Assembly (NCBI GenBank): GCA_023444055.1
Contig: JAEZRV010000031.1
Location: 1 to 64,000, forward strand
DNA: 64,000 nt
DNA from: Bacillota bacterium
Lineage (GTDB): Bacteria; Bacillota; Clostridia; Acetivibrionales; DSM-1351
Direction: 5' to 3'
Part shown: piece by piece, positions 8,469 to 16,359 of the stretch
Layout: each line of letters opens with the position of its first letter
Position numbering within the stretch: the stretch's first letter is position 1
Made by a program: the position numbers and the translations under genes
Notes under the pieces: generated by a model
The model's input: only the letters and a program-made list of their open reading frames with translations
What the model was told of the DNA's origin: nothing
The model's database searches: none

Positions 8469-9089
8469 ATGAAAAATAAAGAGTATGTCGATTGGGATTT
8501 TTTTTGGAAAAGGGTAAAAAAGCATCCCCTTTTTCTTAAATTCCTCTATTTTGTACATTTAAAAAAATACAAAAAGATATTAAAGAAAATTAACTTAAAA
8601 GCACCGGATGTTATGGAAATAGGTGCAGGTACCGGTGCGGCAGCTATACATATTCAGAATATATATGGGGGCAGTGTAACGCTTGTTGATAATAATGAAA
8701 TCGCCTATGAAATGCATAAAAAGCTATTTCATAATAGAACAGGAAGTATAAAATACCTAAAAGAAGACTTTACAAAAATTGCCCAGAGACCGGAATACAA
8801 TCTGGTAATGAGTGATGGTCTGCTTGAACATTTCAGTAAAAAGGAAGACATAATTGAATTGCATAAATCCTTTACCAAAGCAAATGGGTATATACTAATT
8901 TTTGCTCTTAATAATAATTTATTTACAAGATTTTTGGAATTAGGAGAGAAAAAAATGGGCTATTCGGATCCAGTTAACATGAATGAATGCATTCAGTTAT
9001 GCAAGAAATCAGGTTTAGCAGTAGTGGGAACTGTTAAGTATTTTTTTGAATATGGAATCTTATGTAAGAGGGTAGGTAAAGATGGATAA
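8469..9089 (+). CDS. Class I SAM-dependent methyltransferase
   Basis: About 206 residues with a Rossmann-type SAM fold. Motif I is VMEIGAGTGAAAIHI (near residues 47-60), the acidic residue after strand 2 is in VTLVDNNE, and motif IV is NLVMSDGLLEHF. The C-terminal half is typical of small UbiE/Coq5-like O- or C-methyltransferases. The ATG at 8469 is 2 bases after the preceding stop; the alternative GTG at 8457 has its purine run directly abutting and is less likely. It overlaps the TrpD-like gene by 8 bases. The substrate is unknown, presumably an operon intermediate. Confidence 0.82.
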   Translation: MKNKEYVDWDFFWKRVKKHPLFLKFLYFVHLKKYKKILKKINLKAPDVMEIGAGTGAAAIHIQNIYGGSVTLVDNNEIAYEMHKKLFHNRTGSIKYLKEDFTKIAQRPEYNLVMSDGLLEHFSKKEDIIELHKSFTKANGYILIFALNNNLFTRFLELGEKKMGYSDPVNMNECIQLCKKSGLAVVGTVKYFFEYGILCKRVGKDG

Positions 9090-10299
9090 AAAATGGGAAT
9101 TGTGGTGGAAAAAAATACTTATTCGTATTCAAAACCAGGATAATCTCACACAGGAAGAAGTGAGAAAAGGCTGGGGCTATTTATGGGGAGAATGGAAAAA
9201 CATTGAGAAAGGGTTTGTAACCAAGAAGTTTTTACCTGAAAAGCTTAGAATGCTTATGTCTTTAAAATCAATTGACCCACTTACGGTTTTGATTGCACCG
9301 ACTTTCTTAACAGGTATATTTGCAAAAGGAATCACAGTGGCGGAAATGAAAGGATTCATTCAGAGTTTTAAAGATAATGACTGGTTTAATGGATACCAGG
9401 ATGTTAAGCCATTCAGTCAAAATCTGATTTATACAAATGGATTTGGTGGCGATGAGATTAAAACAGTTAATGTCTCTACACCATCCATAATAATGGCCGC
9501 AGCCGCTGGAGCAAATGTATTAAAAATGGGGAGTCATTCCTATTTTGGAGCTTCAGGGGCTGGAAATTTCACAGATAATATTGGGTATAAAGCGATTACA
9601 TTACCAGAATCTGTTGAAACTGCCTTTATAATTAGCCGAGCTGCTTATATTAATGGAGAATCAGCGGCAGATTCCAAAACTCAGGATATTGCAACTTTTA
9701 TGTCAAAAGTACCAAATGGTATGCACATCATGAAAGCATTATTTTATCCATTTAGATTTCATATACTCTGCTTTGATTTCTTTCAGGCTCCTTTCCAGCA
9801 ACGGGGAATCAGTGTTCCGAATACTGAGTTGGTAGGAGAACTTGTTGCAGAACTCTGTACATATACGAAAAAAGGAATGATTGTCTATGGTACTGATAAC
9901 AAAGGTCTGTCATTGGATGAAGTATCAAATGTAGGTATGACTAAAATAACATTAATCGAAGAGAACAAGGTAAAGGATACCATTTATACAACACCTGAAG
10001 ATTGGGGAGTAAAACACAGAAATGTGGAAGACATTACGTTAAGTGACAGTGATAATAGATTAAAAATTACTTTAGAATCTATGGTAGGAAAGCGAGAGGA
10101 TGGATTTTCTGAATTGCTTGTCATCAATGCCGCTCAATATCTATTTTTAAATGGAATGGTGGATACTTTTAAAAAAGGAACTGATTTGATAAAACAATCA
10201 ATTGCAAATGGCAGTGTGAGAGAGGAATTACTAAAGTTTGTAGAGTCAACAAACGGCAATTTGGCAATGCTTGAAAAGGAGTTGGCGAATATAAAATGA
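9082..10299 (+). CDS. TrpD-like phosphoribosyltransferase (glycosyltransferase family 3 fold)
   Basis: A 405-residue paralogue of anthranilate phosphoribosyltransferase. The PRPP-binding loop reads NGFGGDEIKTVNVSTPS where TrpD has GTGGD...KTFNVST. The following KMGSHS...SGAGNFTDNIG matches KHGNRS...SGSADVLEALG, with His and Arg of the anthranilate pocket altered. Near the end GLSLDEVSNVG...TPEDWGV keeps the Asp-Glu pair and PED motif. The substrate pocket changes and the absence of any other trp gene argue against tryptophan synthesis. It may place a phosphoribosyl group on an aromatic or amine intermediate. About 60 extra N-terminal residues rich in Trp/Lys precede the TrpD core. It overlaps both neighbours by a few bases. 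Confidence 0.82.
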   Translation: MDKKWELWWKKILIRIQNQDNLTQEEVRKGWGYLWGEWKNIEKGFVTKKFLPEKLRMLMSLKSIDPLTVLIAPTFLTGIFAKGITVAEMKGFIQSFKDNDWFNGYQDVKPFSQNLIYTNGFGGDEIKTVNVSTPSIIMAAAAGANVLKMGSHSYFGASGAGNFTDNIGYKAITLPESVETAFIISRAAYINGESAADSKTQDIATFMSKVPNGMHIMKALFYPFRFHILCFDFFQAPFQQRGISVPNTELVGELVAELCTYTKKGMIVYGTDNKGLSLDEVSNVGMTKITLIEENKVKDTIYTTPEDWGVKHRNVEDITLSDSDNRLKITLESMVGKREDGFSELLVINAAQYLFLNGMVDTFKKGTDLIKQSIANGSVREELLKFVESTNGNLAMLEKELANIK

Positions 10300-11519
10300 A
10301 AATTGCATTACCATGTTCTTGGGATTATAAATTCTTTGACTATCTTCCTGAAATACAAAAGGGAAAGAATAAAATACATGAGGTATATGGTTCGTTAAAA
10401 TCTAGCTATTTGGGATCGGGACACTCCTCCGCTGCAATACGTGGGGAATGCCTAAAAAGAAAAGACGTTGAAAATTATGTAAAAAAAGTCCATGAAAGCG
10501 GTCTGGAGTTTAACTATACAATAAATGCCAGTTGTCTTGGAAATATGGAATTTGATCCACGATTTAAAGCTAAAATGTTGGATGAGTTAAACTGGATATG
10601 TTCGTTTAGTGATACAGTAACAGTAGCAGTGCCTTATCTAATTGAATTGGTAAAGAAAATAAGTAAAAATAAAGTCAAAATTGCATTATCGACTATTGTG
10701 GCTGTTGATAGCATCGGGAAGGTAAAAAGATATGAAGAGCTGGGTGTTAACCGCATTGTATTAAACATCAATTTAAACCGTAAGCCCAACATAATAAAAG
10801 ATATTAAAAATCATACAAAGCTGGATCTTGAAATACTGGTAAATGACAGTTGTTTGAAGGATTGCCCTTATCGCTATTATCACTATAACTCTGGTTCACA
10901 TGCTTCTGTACATAAAAAAGCTTTTTATATGGATTACTGTATTTACAATTGTTTAAACAAACGTTTAATAAGTATGGATGAAATACTAAAAAGCCCATGG
11001 TTAAGACCGGAAGATTGCAATTACTATGATGGTATTGTGGACTATATAAAAATTGGGGGTAGAGAGAAAAGTTTAGAATGGATTGTCCGGGCAGGTGAAG
11101 CTTACAGTGAAGAATCATATGATGGAAATGTTCTTGATCTATTAACGATTATATCCCCGGAATCACATGAATTAGGCGAATTATTATTTAATAATAAACT
11201 CAATTTAACTTCTGATAAATTGGAGTTAGAAAAATTTTTTAACCGATTTTTTGAAAAAGGTTTTGAATGTGGAGACTGTTCAAAATGCAACTATTGTTCA
11301 AATCATTTTCATGATATCATCCATTACGACGAAACGATATTAGAGCAATATTGCTCTACCTTCGAATCAATAGGGAAGATGATGGAGGTAACTAAAAACC
11401 AGAATTTTATCCAATATATATTGATAAAATACGCATTCAACCAATATGTTAAAAATACAAAAAAGTGGAAACTAATGAAAAAGTATTTACCATATTTTAA
11501 AGAAAAGATTGTGGGGTAG
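10296..11519 (+). CDS. U32-family (collagenase-like fold) protein, Cys-rich
   Basis: A 407-residue U32-type TIM-barrel protein. It has VKIALSTIVAVDSIGKVKRY, the GVNRIVLNINLNR strand and NDSCLKDCPYRYYHYNS (Cys ~186 and 190), the position of the Fe-S-ligating Cys in U32 proteins. Further Cys occur at DYCIYNC and in a C-terminal ECGDCSKCNYCSNHFH cluster (about residues 324-338), which could bind a second cluster or zinc. Characterised U32 relatives (UbiU/V, RlhA, TrhP) use Fe-S clusters for O2-independent hydroxylation, so an oxygen-free hydroxylase role is a reasonable guess. It is the first of three U32 proteins in the operon and overlaps the TrpD-like gene by ATGA. Confidence 0.75.
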   Translation: MKIALPCSWDYKFFDYLPEIQKGKNKIHEVYGSLKSSYLGSGHSSAAIRGECLKRKDVENYVKKVHESGLEFNYTINASCLGNMEFDPRFKAKMLDELNWICSFSDTVTVAVPYLIELVKKISKNKVKIALSTIVAVDSIGKVKRYEELGVNRIVLNINLNRKPNIIKDIKNHTKLDLEILVNDSCLKDCPYRYYHYNSGSHASVHKKAFYMDYCIYNCLNKRLISMDEILKSPWLRPEDCNYYDGIVDYIKIGGREKSLEWIVRAGEAYSEESYDGNVLDLLTIISPESHELGELLFNNKLNLTSDKLELEKFFNRFFEKGFECGDCSKCNYCSNHFHDIIHYDETILEQYCSTFESIGKMMEVTKNQNFIQYILIKYAFNQYVKNTKKWKLMKKYLPYFKEKIVG

Positions 11520-11526
11520 AATTAGT

Positions 11527-12897
11527 ATGAGAGTAACCTTAGTCAACCCGAATTATGATGAACCCAGAGTATTAAAATTCATGGGACTACCCAGCATTCC
11601 AATTGGACTTGCTTATGTGGCTGCAACTTTAGAGCAAGCTGGACATGAAGTAAAAGTAGTCGATGCTTTTGGCTTTAAATATAACGTGGAAAAAACTGTA
11701 GAAGAGGCAATAAAGACAGATCCGGAATTCATAGGAATATCCTGTGTTACTTGTAACATTGATTACGGTAAGCAGATTGCTGAGAAATTGAGAGCACGAT
11801 TTCCGGTAGCAATTGGGGGAACAATGCCATCCTTGGAACCAGATACAGTGGTAGATTATGCAGATTATATCATGTATGGAGAAGGGGAAAAAACGTTTGT
11901 AGAACTATTGAGCGGTAAAGATCCCGAAGAGATAGACGGATTGATGTTTAAAAAGGATGGAAAAGTAATTAAAACCAATCCAAGGATACCCGAAGAAAAT
12001 TTGGACAGTATACCTTTCCCGGCAAGACACTTATTTCCAATGCATAAATATAAGCTTTTTGGTCCAATGAGCATGGCAACTATGATGACCAGCAGGGGTT
12101 GCCCTATGACCTGTAATTACTGCTCGATCTCTCATCTTTTTCCTAGTTGGAGAGGAAGAAGTGCAAAGAATGTTGTAGATGAAATGGAATTTCTTATTGA
12201 ACAATATAAGGTTAAAGGAATTTCATTTGTGGATGAAGATTTTTTGGTGGATTTACCTCGTGCATTAGAAATATGCGATGAGATTGAGAACAGAAACTTG
12301 AAAGTCTGGTGGGGAATGCAGACCAGAGCAGACAGAGTACCAGATTTAGAAACAATGAAACGGTTTAATCGTGCAGGCTGTGAATGTTTACTATTTGGGA
12401 TAGAGTCTGTACAAGAAAAGACAATGAAAAACCTGAATAGAGATATTTCAAATGACTTATTTTTCAGAGCTGTAAAATTAGGACGAGCTTCCAGAATGAG
12501 AGTAGCAGTATCATCCATACTAGGGTTTCCAGGGGAGACAATTGCAGATGCAAAAGCAACAGTGAACTTTGTACTAAAGCTAGATCCTGATTATGTTTTT
12601 TTTGGAGTTCCTACGCCATTTCCAGGAACACGATTTTATGAATCCTGTAAGCAGGAAGGATTGATTAAGGAAAAGAACTTGCTGCGGTATACCATTATGA
12701 GTCCAATTCTGGAAACTGAGGAAATTAAATTAGCGGATGGGAAAAAGCTTTTGAATTATGCTTATCGGAAATTCTATTTCAGACCAATTAAGATGCTACA
12801 GCGTGTGGTTTCGGAAGTGAAAAAGCTGGATAAAGAAACATTTAAAGGTTTTTTTAAATGGTCATTTGATGGTTTCTTTGACTCACAGAAATGGTAG
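11527..12897 (+). CDS. B12-binding-domain radical SAM enzyme
   Basis: About 456 residues. The N-terminal ~150 residues are a cobalamin-binding Rossmann domain (MRVTLVNPNYDEPR, GLAYVAATLEQAGHEVKVVD, IGISCVTCN, VAIGGTMPS, YIMYGEGE). The radical SAM barrel follows with MTSRGCPMTCNYCSISHLF (Cys 192, 196, 199), FVDEDFLVD, LLFGIESVQEKTMKNLNR and SILGFPGET. The family methylates unactivated carbons (BchE, HpnP, P-methylases) or makes C-C bonds and rings (GDGT ring synthases). ATG 11527 is preferred to TTG 11509, which lies inside the upstream gene. It probably acts on the polyprenyl or ring part of the product; the exact chemistry cannot be read from sequence. Confidence 0.88.
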   Translation: MRVTLVNPNYDEPRVLKFMGLPSIPIGLAYVAATLEQAGHEVKVVDAFGFKYNVEKTVEEAIKTDPEFIGISCVTCNIDYGKQIAEKLRARFPVAIGGTMPSLEPDTVVDYADYIMYGEGEKTFVELLSGKDPEEIDGLMFKKDGKVIKTNPRIPEENLDSIPFPARHLFPMHKYKLFGPMSMATMMTSRGCPMTCNYCSISHLFPSWRGRSAKNVVDEMEFLIEQYKVKGISFVDEDFLVDLPRALEICDEIENRNLKVWWGMQTRADRVPDLETMKRFNRAGCECLLFGIESVQEKTMKNLNRDISNDLFFRAVKLGRASRMRVAVSSILGFPGETIADAKATVNFVLKLDPDYVFFGVPTPFPGTRFYESCKQEGLIKEKNLLRYTIMSPILETEEIKLADGKKLLNYAYRKFYFRPIKMLQRVVSEVKKLDKETFKGFFKWSFDGFFDSQKW

Positions 12898-12905
12898 GAG
12901 AGGGT

Positions 12906-14114
12906 ATGAATACAGATTTCATTACATCAATCAATGATTTATCAAATCCTATACTAGGGTTAATTGAGGTGACACAAAAATGTAATCTTAATTGTCCAAT
13001 ATGCTTTAGAAGATTGAAAAATCAATCTGGATGCAGTATGTCCAAAGAACTAGAGTTTGGTGACATAATAGAAAGGTTGGAAAGATTGAAAAAAGAAAGG
13101 CCAGATATTGATCCGACAATTGCGCTGACAGGAGGGGAACCCACTTTACGTGATGACCTTCCCGACTTAATAGCCAGGATTCATGTAATGGGCTTTAAGC
13201 GAACAGAAGTTATGACAAATGGAATAAGGCTTGCTGAGGATATTGATTATGTAAAGGATCTTAAAAAAGCAGGATTGAGTCAAATGGGGTTGCAGTTTGA
13301 TGGGTTCAATAATAACGCATACCAGTTAATGCGGGGAAAAGAACTGGCTGAAACGAAAAGAAAAGCATTAGAGAACCTAAAAACTGTGAAACAGGCAACA
13401 ATACTTGCAGCATGTATTATGCGGGGTATTAACGATGGAGAAATCGGATCTATTATAGGTTATGCAGTAGAAAATAAAGACTTTATAGAACATGTTAATT
13501 TTCAATCTTTTATACGAAATAGTAACAACTCTGATAAATTTGATTTGGCTTATATTTATAATAAGGATGAGATTGTAAATAGCATTGAATGTCAGACGAA
13601 AAGGCAGATTAGGAAGGAGCATTTCACATCTCCAGCTACTATTCTTCCAGTTCCGGAGTTTATAGAGGCGGTTAGTAAAAAACCACAAAAACAGTATTTT
13701 CCACTGTTTCATGAGCATTGTAACTTAACAACTTATGTATATGTTACAAAAAACAAAACTCTAATTCCGGTACAGGAGGCACTTAATATGAACTCCTTAC
13801 TTAAGTATTTAGAGAAAATAACAAATGAATTGAATAATACCAATTCATTTGGCAAAAGGACTTTCTTAATGATGAAATTGACACTGAATATGTTTCAATT
13901 AATTAAAAGACGTATTTTTAGAAAAATGCTGTATTCATCAATATTAAAGAAAGAATTTGATCCCCTATCAAATTTAAAGGAAATTCTAATGATTAGTTGT
14001 GAGAACTATATGGGGGAGCATCAGTTTGACTATGAGAGGAATAAGAAGTGTGGTCTTTTTTTCTTGGAGGCTGAGGATTTGATTCGTCCATTTTGTCAAC
14101 ATGAACGATATTAA
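12906..14114 (+). CDS. Radical SAM protein of the tetraether-synthase (Tes)/MJ0619-like group
   Basis: About 402 residues. The cluster motif CNLNCPICF is at Cys 26, 30, 33, with ALTGGEPTLRDDLPDLI, MGLQFDGFNNNAYQLMRG and, near the C-terminus, a second Cys set (CENYMGEHQFDYER, KKCGLF, RPFCQH). The LQFDG...Y..MRG signature and the terminal H-F-D-x-x-R-x-x-x-C...PFC arrangement resemble archaeal Tes and MJ0619-type proteins. Those join lipid alkyl tails or methylate pterins and carry several Fe-S clusters. The ATG at 12906 has AGGAG five bases upstream; 12891 overlaps the previous gene. A C-C coupling or alkylation role on prenyl lipid is suggested by family and context, not proven. Confidence 0.75.
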   Translation: MNTDFITSINDLSNPILGLIEVTQKCNLNCPICFRRLKNQSGCSMSKELEFGDIIERLERLKKERPDIDPTIALTGGEPTLRDDLPDLIARIHVMGFKRTEVMTNGIRLAEDIDYVKDLKKAGLSQMGLQFDGFNNNAYQLMRGKELAETKRKALENLKTVKQATILAACIMRGINDGEIGSIIGYAVENKDFIEHVNFQSFIRNSNNSDKFDLAYIYNKDEIVNSIECQTKRQIRKEHFTSPATILPVPEFIEAVSKKPQKQYFPLFHEHCNLTTYVYVTKNKTLIPVQEALNMNSLLKYLEKITNELNNTNSFGKRTFLMMKLTLNMFQLIKRRIFRKMLYSSILKKEFDPLSNLKEILMISCENYMGEHQFDYERNKKCGLFFLEAEDLIRPFCQHERY

Positions 14115-14137
14115 TTTAAAATATGAGGAGGAGAGAG

Positions 14138-15073
14138 ATGAAAACAATCAAAAGCTTTTTTATTTTAGTCAGGTGGGAGTACATGCCATCCGCAATCAAT
14201 GAAACGGGAATCCCAGCATTATTAGCATTACTATTTATCCCAATTTCTTCACAGTATGTATTCAATGTCATTATGAGTTTACTGATATGGTATGGTGCAC
14301 ATTTTATAGGTTCTCAAATTAATAATATAAGTGATTATAATGCGGACGAAAAATTTAAATCATATATTTCGGATTCAATCGATTACTTTGGTGTAAAAAA
14401 AGTAAAGTGGATGATCATTATAGAGACATTGATTGTTTCGGTACTAACCATAGGAATGTCGGTAATTCGTAAGCAGCCAATGCTGATGATTTTGTGGCTG
14501 TTAGGTCTGTTCTTTGCGTATGCTTATTCAATGAAACCATTTAATTTCAAGTCCAGGACAGTAATGAATCCGATTACCTTGGCATTAGTTTTATATTTAG
14601 TTCCGATGTTATTTTCTTATTTATTAATAGCTGGTAGCTTTCATAAACTGGCTGTGATCACTATTATTATTTTCGGTATTCAGATGATTCCAATGTTCTT
14701 TATGGACGAGATAAGTGATTATGAAGAGGATAAGGAGGCAAATGTAATGAATCCATGTGTTACATTCGGCCGCCGAAAAACAATTATGATTGCTACCGTA
14801 ATAGGAGCTGTCTCAAATGCAGCGATGTTGTTTTACTGGTTTTTTTACATATCGCATAATTCTTCTTTCAAAATGGTGTTTTTTATTACTGGATTGATAT
14901 TTTATTCTTTTGTAATCTTTGATTTTATTCGAATTTATAGAATGTCAGAACCAACATTATTGAAAGATGAAACTAAGTTAATGAAACTAAAGAAAAGTAT
15001 TCATACTCCAGTATGGCTTATGGGGAATGGAGTAGCCACGTTATTATTGATATTTGAGAGATGGGTAAAATGA
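14138..15073 (+). CDS. UbiA-family prenyltransferase
   Basis: An integral membrane prenyltransferase of about 311 residues with eight or nine hydrophobic helices. The first Asp-rich motif is NNISDYNADEKF and the second is DEISDYEEDKEAN, the two metal/diphosphate-binding loops of UbiA enzymes. Family members attach polyprenyl chains to aromatic acceptors (4-hydroxybenzoate, DHNA), glycerol phosphates or phosphoribose. The start at 14138 follows GAGGAGGAGAG; the ATG at 14123 overlaps this site. Located between radical-SAM genes and downstream of the prenyl synthase, it is the best candidate for the coupling step. The acceptor is unknown: the TrpD-like gene also leaves open a phosphoribosyl acceptor. 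Confidence 0.88.
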   Translation: MKTIKSFFILVRWEYMPSAINETGIPALLALLFIPISSQYVFNVIMSLLIWYGAHFIGSQINNISDYNADEKFKSYISDSIDYFGVKKVKWMIIIETLIVSVLTIGMSVIRKQPMLMILWLLGLFFAYAYSMKPFNFKSRTVMNPITLALVLYLVPMLFSYLLIAGSFHKLAVITIIIFGIQMIPMFFMDEISDYEEDKEANVMNPCVTFGRRKTIMIATVIGAVSNAAMLFYWFFYISHNSSFKMVFFITGLIFYSFVIFDFIRIYRMSEPTLLKDETKLMKLKKSIHTPVWLMGNGVATLLLIFERWVK

Positions 15074-16359
15074 GATTATTGTTTATTGCACCACCAATAG
15101 GAAAAATGGCAAGCAAGTATTTGGCTCCACCTCTTGGAATCGGCATATTAGCTGGCTTAACTCCTAACCATTATGAAATAAAGTTTATAGATGGCAATAT
15201 TGAATCAGTCGATATTTTAGAAGGGTGGGATATTGTTGCAATTACAGTATCCACACCAGCTGCTCAGGCTGCATTTGAAATAGCAAAACAATATCAAAAA
15301 ACCGGTGCCTTAATAGTAATGGGAGGTATGCATCCAACGGTTATGCCTGAAGAATGCCTTACTTATGCAGATGTTATTTTCATTGGCGAAAGTGAAGTAA
15401 CCTGGGGTGAGTTTCTTAAAGATTTTGAAGAAGGAAGTTATAGATCAGTTTATAAAGCTCAGACGGAAATGAATCCCTTGAAAATCCCACGAATTCCAAG
15501 AGAAATTTTTAGTAAAAGGGGTTATTTGGTAACAAGAACAGTATTAATGAGCAGAGGATGTCCCAATTCATGTGAATTTTGTTTGGTTAAGAAAATATAT
15601 GGATCTACCTACAGAACAAGAGAAATTGCCAAAATAATTGAGGAAATCAGAAGTTTTCCGAAAGGTGGAATGCCGGTAATTGTATTTGTTGATGATAACA
15701 TTGTTGGAAATAGAGAATTTGCAAAAGAATTTTTTAAGGCACTTATTCCTCTAAAAATAAAATGGTTTAGTCAATGTTCCATTAGCATTGCAAATGATGA
15801 TGAATTACTGGATTTGGCAAAAAAAAGTGGTTGTATTGGACTATTTATTGGATTTGAATCCATTGATGAAAATAACCTGATTTCCAATCGTAAAAATGTC
15901 AACAAGACATCTTCTTTTATTGAGCAAATTAATAAGATTAGAAAAAAGAAAATCATAGTTCATGGTGCATTCATTTTTGGTTTTGAAAATGATAACACCG
16001 AAATATTTGACAAAACGCTTGAATTTGCAAGAAAAGCAAAATTAGATGTAGCTAACTTTGGAATATTGGTTCCATATCCAGGAACCCCTCTTTATGATCA
16101 GTATAGTCTGGAAAACAGGATTTTCGACTATCAATGGAAGAACTATGACGCTGCTCATGTAGTCTTTACACCTCATAATATGAAACCTATGGAATTACAA
16201 CAGGGGCAGTATTATGCGATGAAGAAATTTTATTCATGGAAGAATATTGTTCTGCGTATTTTAGCGAATCCTAGTTCTTTGAATATTATTTTAAATCTTT
16301 CGCAGATAAATGTAGTAAAGGAGTTGAAGAAGATTGTTCAAGAAAGTAGTTTCAATTAG
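15070..16359 (+). CDS. Second B12-binding-domain radical SAM enzyme
   Basis: About 429 residues, same architecture as the protein at 11527: cobalamin domain (MRLLFIAPPIGK, GIGILAGLTPNHYEIKFIDG, VMGGMHPTVMPEE, FIGESE) and radical SAM barrel (MSRGCPNSCEFCLVKKIYG, Cys 164, 168, 171; FVDDNIVGN; FIGFESIDENNLIS; IFGFENDNTEI; PYPGTPLYDQY). ATG 15070 overlaps the UbiA stop codon (ATGA) and gives the usual family N-terminus; ATG 15061 is the alternative. It overlaps the next gene's TTG start by 26 bases. Two different enzymes of this type suggest two methylations or ring/carbon-bond steps. Confidence 0.88.
   Translation: MRLLFIAPPIGKMASKYLAPPLGIGILAGLTPNHYEIKFIDGNIESVDILEGWDIVAITVSTPAAQAAFEIAKQYQKTGALIVMGGMHPTVMPEECLTYADVIFIGESEVTWGEFLKDFEEGSYRSVYKAQTEMNPLKIPRIPREIFSKRGYLVTRTVLMSRGCPNSCEFCLVKKIYGSTYRTREIAKIIEEIRSFPKGGMPVIVFVDDNIVGNREFAKEFFKALIPLKIKWFSQCSISIANDDELLDLAKKSGCIGLFIGFESIDENNLISNRKNVNKTSSFIEQINKIRKKKIIVHGAFIFGFENDNTEIFDKTLEFARKAKLDVANFGILVPYPGTPLYDQYSLENRIFDYQWKNYDAAHVVFTPHNMKPMELQQGQYYAMKKFYSWKNIVLRILANPSSLNIILNLSQINVVKELKKIVQESSFN

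Noticed and set aside
9082..10299. A tryptophan biosynthesis gene (trpD)
   Set aside because: The anthranilate-site residues are altered and no other trp gene is adjacent; the gene is embedded and overlapped within the prenyl-lipid operon.
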